Assembly (NCBI GenBank): GCA_014925825.1
Contig: JACGCK010000032.1
Coordinates: forward strand, 62,001 to 126,000
Direction: 5' to 3'
Source of the DNA: Pholiota molesta
Taxonomy: Eukaryota > Basidiomycota > Agaricomycetes > Agaricales > Strophariaceae
Length of the DNA stretch: 64,000 nt
This document shows, in pieces, positions 59,530 through 64,000 of the stretch. Position 1 is the first letter of the stretch, and every line of letters begins with the position of its first letter. The notes under the pieces are model-generated. The model was not told where the DNA came from. It ran no database searches and was given only the letters and a program-made list of their open reading frames with translations. A program made the translations under genes and the position numbers.

Positions 59530-60640
59530 CTGCTAGCAAGGTTCTTTTTATACCCTTCGTTACTTGTCGCATTAGAGTCTAGGTTTATCTTTCACTTGGT
59601 TTACGTGTGATGGAATCTGTTGCTTGGCGCCTGCGGGTGCCGGTGAGCGGGCACAGGCGGGCTGTGCCACCTGTACAGGTAACAGCAGTATCCTTGCAAC
59701 GCAGCGCGCGCCCTCTTCGAGGCCCAGAACCAGATCACGAATGTGCCACATCTTACAACATAAGATATTTTTAGGTCGCCTCAGCCTAGCAATACTATGA
59801 GTCTCAATCAGAGGTTAACATCCAAGGGTGCAACATACATCTTCTCAAAGATGGGTGGATTGCTCGGCGCTCCGACGGTTATGCTATAGTCTTGACAAAG
59901 TTACTCGATCGTTTCGCGAGGAGTCTGGCGTCAATTCCGTTCCGCTTTTCAAATCGCTGCTATGATACTATGTAATGAGCTTGGGCGCCAATAATATCAA
60001 TATTTGGTGGTGCATATTGACGGGGAAACGGCACGACAGTCTGGCAGTTCAAAGCTGAACCACTGAACCAGATATTAGAATATTTCCCAGTTTAAAGCTG
60101 TTTAAGGCTTCGGGGATTTGAAACCACCACATTCAGGAACTCTATATATTCTCGAGGCCTTAATTGGATTTTGATTGGATTGATCCGAATTGAGAGCCGG
60201 GGGAAGTACTCCCGTTATAATTAAAGAAGAGTTGCAGTTCCTTGGTCCCTGGGCCTCTCCCATTCGTTTAATTGTTTGCCTTAGCTCAGATTTTGAAGAA
60301 AAATATATTGATCTTGAAGAAAGGTTGGACAATCCGAAATGCAAGTTAATTATTTGTGGATTTTTAATCGAACAATGAAAGCAGGCTGATAATAAGGACG
60401 TAGACGTAAACGATTTGCGGCTGAGCCCAGGTTGGACTATATAATGACTCTTATGCCAATAATTGCAACTTGAAGTACGGCCCAGATGGGCTGTAATACT
60501 GACCTCTTTGCAGCATCTGTTAAGTACTCCGGCAAGGAACTACATGCTTCGAGTTGCTCGTCACCCTGCGCATTACATGTACATCGCTACAAATATAATG
60601 CTAAGAACGTCGCTTGAAAGTTGCCTAAAGTTGCCTGAAA
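59530..60640. repeat. duplicated upstream block of gene C
   Basis: Similar in order and sequence to 62040-63330 upstream of gene D and in part to 48430-48950 upstream of B. Shared words are GAGCGGGCACAGG, CTTGCAACGCAGCGCGC, AGGTCGCCTC, GGCTTCGGGGATTTGAAA and ATTACATGTACATCGCT. No coding exon. 60640-60881 is gene D 3' flank. Confidence 0.7.
59544..59555 (-). promoter_or_regulatory. TATA box of gene C
   Basis: GGTATAAAAAGA on the minus strand, about 50 nt upstream of ATG 59499. Confidence 0.5.
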
Positions 60641-60881
60641 GTGTTCCATCTGAAGCAACTTGGTGGCCAGATTGCCAGCTTTCAGAAAGCAGTGAAGCAG
60701 ATATCGATGGACTCGAATTGCGTTTCATTAGGGTACAGAGCATTATGTATTTTCGCCGTTTTTTATACAGTAGGGCACACTCTACAGTATGACATTTACT
60801 TGGTACAATATAGGTGCATTATTTAGGAGATTGTCAAGTCGAACATTTATTACGCGTCACCATTGTTATTAAAATCGTCAG

Positions 60882-62004
60882 TTATAGCTTGAACTCTTCC
60901 CAAGCATCCCAGTCCCTCGCATAGAGCACCTCGTCATCATAAACTTCTCTGGAATAGATATCTCCATCGTAACCATACCGTGCATCAAGCTCTTCTAGTG
61001 CCCGTTCCTCAAGAGCGTCTTCGGTAAGCTCGCGAGGAATGTAACCAGCGATCTTGCGCGTCTTATCCATGCCGCGCATCGCCTTGCCCAGCTTTCCGCC
61101 AATTTTGACGTGAATGGCGTTGGAAGCAGCGTTAGTTATCGCGCTTGCACCGTCCAGCGCCTTGCTGATTGGTTTCCCGACGACCGGAATGAACTGCGCT
61201 ACTTTAGAGGCCACCTTCTGCACGGTCGACCAGACCTTGAGCCCGACTTTGGCGATCTTGGCGCCGGTGGTTTTGATAAAGTGACCGACTTTCTTAGCAG
61301 CTACGGTTGATTAATTTGATTTTAGTGCTTTTATCGTATAGGGATGTTTGTAGGAAGACTCGCCTGTCTTGATACCATGCCCGACTTTCTGAGCGACATG
61401 TTTGATCGCATGACCGACTTTCTTAGCAGCTACGGTTGTATGATTCAATTTTAGCGCCCTTTTCTCACAGAGAAATGTCTGCAGGAATACTTGCCTGTCT
61501 TGATCCCATGTCCGATTTTCTGAGCAACGTGTTTGATCCCCTGACCTACTTTCTTTAAGCGAATGATTTGTATAAGTATCTTGAGAAGTTCGAGGATTGA
61601 ATAACTTTACCTGGAATGCGTGTTTGATCTTATGGCCTACTTTCTTTAATCGAGTAATTTATATGGGCATTTCAAGAAGGCAAAGTATCGGATAACTCTA
61701 CCTGGAATGCATGTTTGATCTTGGAGAATATGTTACGGCGCTCAAGTCCAACTACATCCCGTGAAGGCACTCCATCGCTCTCGGAAGCTAAGGTATTCGT
61801 GCTCTTGACTGCGAAGGCTTGCTGAACGTGTCCACCGCCGGAAGTATGAAGGCAGTGTGATCGTAAGTGGTGGCGAAGGTCTGCTGACTGCGAGGTGGTA
61901 CTTGAAAGTGATTGAGTGATAGGAAGAGGCGCCGCCGATGTCGACGCAGTGAAGAAAGCAATAGTTAGGGTGATAGCAAAGAGACCAGCTCTGAAGAAGT
62001 GCAT
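60882..62004 (-). CDS. secreted 11-mer-repeat protein D
   Basis: Five exons, 61702-62004, 61611-61643 (a 33-nt mini-exon), 61495-61552, 61364-61429 and 60882-61300, total 879 nt (292 residues). Signal peptide MHFFRAGLFAITLTIAFF, pro-region, dibasic GLERR, then NIFSKIKHAFQ, KVGHKIKHAFQ (the mini-exon), KVGQGIKHVAQ, KIGHGIKTA, KVGHAIKHVAQ and KVGHGIKTA. The C-terminal domain has KTTGAKIAKVGLKVWST, VAQFIPVVGKPISKALD and RKIAGYIPREL, and ends in an acidic tail (DARYGYDGDIYS). Two introns start with GC (GCAAGT at 61489-61494 and GCGAGT at 61358-61363, minus strand); only with these does the frame close. Exons 3 and 4 are themselves a duplicated pair. Confidence 0.82.
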
Positions 62005-62039
62005 GACGGGCCTGCCGTACGATATGATGGGGTTCCATG

Positions 62040-63330
62040 GCTTCCGCGAGCAAGGTTCTTTATATACCCGTTCGTTACATACTTGGCGCTTTAAAGTTTA
62101 GGTGAGTCTTCCAGTCAGTCAGTTACGTATGATGGAATTTGTTGCTTGGCGCCTGGGCTTGAGCGGGCACAGGAGGGCTGTGCGACCTATACCGTAAGTA
62201 CATACATAGTATCCTTGCAACGCAGCGCGCTCCCAGGCGCGCTCACTTATCATAATTCAAGGTTCAGAATCAGATCATGGAGTGCCAAAAATGTGCCACA
62301 TCTTACGACGCCAGATAAGATATATTTAGGTCGCCTCGGCCTAGCAATACTTGTGAGTCTCAATCAGAGGTTAACATCCAAGGTGCGACATACGTCTTCT
62401 CAATGATGGGCGGGGTGCTCAACGCGCCGATGGTTATGCCACGGTCTACACGAAATCACTCGAACCGCTCGCGAGAGTGCGTCAATTCCATTCAGCTTTT
62501 CAGATCGGTGCTGTGATATTCGACTGTTGTATAAATGTGAGCTTGCGCGCCAATAATATATGGTGCGTATCGACGGGGAAACGGCTTGACAGTCTTTCAA
62601 TTTAAACTTGAGCTAGATGAGTATTAGAACTTTTCCCAGTTTAAAGCTGTTTAAGGCTTCGGGGATTTGAAAACCACCACGTTCAGGAACCATATATTTT
62701 CAATAATTCTCGAGGCCTTAATTGAATTGATCGATGATTCGAGTCCCCGGTTTCGGAATCCGGGGAAGTACATAGTACAGGTACAATCAGTGAAGCCAAA
62801 TTGCAGTTCCTCCGTCCCTACCGTGACGCCTTAGCTCAATAACCGCAGGTTGACAACAAGAACGTACCGCCGAGTCCAGGTTGGATTTAGAGGAAAATCA
62901 TACCAATAATTGCAACTTGAACGTACGGCTCAGATGATTTGTACATTGAATAAAGTTGTGACGAATCGACCGAGGCTTGGAACCACAAAACTGGCTCATT
63001 TCACACTATTACAATAGATGGAAATTATCCGATAACCGTCGTCAACTTTCCCTTTCAAAAATTGGCATAAATCGTGAATGACCTTTCGAGAACCTGTAAC
63101 GGAGTTGGCTATACTTAGTTGGTTCGTCTCCAACTGTTATGACAAGCCACTAGTAACTTGAGCTCGATGATCGATTGGTGTTCCACGCGAAAATCCGTGA
63201 AAATGCTCGAAAAGAGTGCTCAAATCTCTCCCAAGGTCGGGTAATACGTGTCGAAATACTTAACCTCATCGGAAAGGATCTACTACATGCTTGCTAGTTA
63301 CCCTGCGTATTACATGTACATCGCTCTAAG
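62040..63330. repeat. duplicated upstream block of gene D
   Basis: Counterpart of 59530-60640, with the same words in the same order, differing by small insertions and deletions. 63331-63686 shows nothing recognisable. Confidence 0.7.
62060..62068 (-). promoter_or_regulatory. TATA box of gene D
   Basis: GTATATAAAG on the minus strand, about 56 nt upstream of ATG 62004, as for gene B. Confidence 0.5.
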
Positions 63331-63686
63331 CCTTATGCAAAGAATGTCGTGTGCAGGTGGCACGGGGCAAGATTACACATGCTTGCTCGTCCGCATCCGT
63401 GTGTATTTCGTTAGATACGATTGAAAAAAATGTGTCATTCGCCAAGTTGACACCATGGTCCGAGAAATGGGCTGAAGAAATGCTCGAAGCTTCTGGAGGA
63501 TGACTCAAGGACCAAGGTTGACGGTTCTTGACGGGCGTGCGGAGGAGGATATGTAATAGGCCGGAGGATTATTGTAGCTGGGCCGCAAGCACGTGGGGCC
63601 CTCCGTCAGCGAGCTCGCCATAATTTGCAATGGGCCGGGCGCTTGACCCGCACCATTTGGCCGGAAAATGGTTCATAATCCTCCCC

Positions 63687-63693
63687 TATATAA
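63687..63693 (+). promoter_or_regulatory. TATA box of the cystathionine enzyme gene
   Basis: TATATAA about 55 nt before ATG 63748. Confidence 0.5.
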
Positions 63694-63747
63694 CATTCAT
63701 ACGAACCGTCGAAAATTTCATCCCGCTTACCGCCATCATCTCGCCCA

Positions 63748-64000
63748 ATGGCGCCCTCCATCGATCTCCCCCGAACAAATGGTTTCACTCACTCTAATGG
63801 CCTGAAAAAACACGTCGATGGCTTCGGCACAAGGGCCATTCATGTTGGCTCAGGTGCCAACGAAGAGACTGGCGCTGTGATCCCGCCCATATCGCTGAGC
63901 ACAACCTATAAGCAAACGGCCATTGGCGTGCACAAGGTGCGTTTCAGATCGACCCTTGTTCATTGGCTGGCACTGATAAGCGTCGGTCCTTAGGGCTTCG
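63748..64000 (+). CDS. cystathionine gamma-lyase/synthase-type PLP enzyme, N-terminal part
   Basis: The first exon, 63748-63936 (63 codons), starts MAPSIDLPRTNGFTHSNG and contains GFGTRAIHVGSGANEETGAV, then IPPISLSTTYKQTAIGVHK, the standard opening of Cys/Met metabolism PLP enzymes. A GT donor (GTGCGT) follows, and the window ends in or just after intron 1. The PLP-binding Lys and the rest lie outside. The wording IPPISLSTTYKQ fits cystathionine gamma-lyase (CYS3-type, transsulfuration) better than gamma-synthase, but the fragment is too short to decide. Cytosolic. Confidence 0.85.

Overview
This window reads as nuclear DNA of a mushroom-forming basidiomycete (Agaricomycetes). Genes are split by many short GT-AG introns of about 45-75 nt. 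The families present (DUF6533 membrane proteins, DUF7330 proteins, NACHT proteins with the Agaricomycete linker GAxHDSGERYPPxxCHPxTR, intradiol dioxygenase, GH5 cellulase) fit a litter- or wood-decaying fungus. No operon, CRISPR array or rRNA was seen. Exon totals were summed for the main gene models and come out divisible by three where I say so. Layout left to right: a seven-helix membrane protein cut by the left edge (2-1417 +); a four-helix membrane protein (2301-3723 -); a large protein with five C-x4-C...C-x2-C/H repeats (3984-8382 -); a secreted GH5 endoglucanase (9120-11086 +); a conserved unknown (11631-12544 +); an NFX1/FAP1-type zinc-finger protein (13062-16694 +); and a 3-kb gene-poor stretch. 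Then comes the first NLR-like island: a DUF7330 gene (19660-20641), a broken second copy, two head-to-head NACHT genes (21260-24100 - and 24815-28620 +), and another broken DUF7330 fragment (28777-29360). It is followed by metabolic and housekeeping genes: an intradiol ring-cleavage dioxygenase, a DUF6533 membrane protein, an amino-acid permease, two convergent cyclophilins, another DUF7330 gene and a KRE9/KNH-like cell-surface protein. The right third is the most unusual part. It holds four paralogous genes, all on the minus strand (here called A 44997-46839, B 47408-48387, C 58700-59499, D 60882-62004). Each encodes a secreted cationic protein with a signal peptide, a pro-region, a dibasic cut site, a run of 11-residue amphipathic repeats and a conserved hydrophobic-cationic C-terminal domain. 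In gene A each 11-mer is its own 33-nt, phase-0 mini-exon, and nine of them lie in a row. B, C and D sit in tandemly duplicated blocks that share promoter and 3' flank. Between B and C lies a second island (about 49-58.6 kb) with an intact NACHT gene (51432-53596), a truncated one (57492-58580), GC-rich repeats and an element with terminal inverted repeats and TA target-site duplications. The right edge starts a cystathionine gamma-lyase/synthase gene (63748 onward +). How the genes may work together: the NACHT proteins look like fungal innate-immunity or allorecognition receptors; three of the four carry a short GG-x-F motif at the N-terminus. The A-D proteins look like processed secreted amphipathic proteins, possibly antimicrobial or surface-active, but their function is inference only. 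Both gene sets show recent tandem duplication and local breakage, as in fast-evolving defence loci. The GH5 enzyme and the dioxygenase fit plant-biomass decay.
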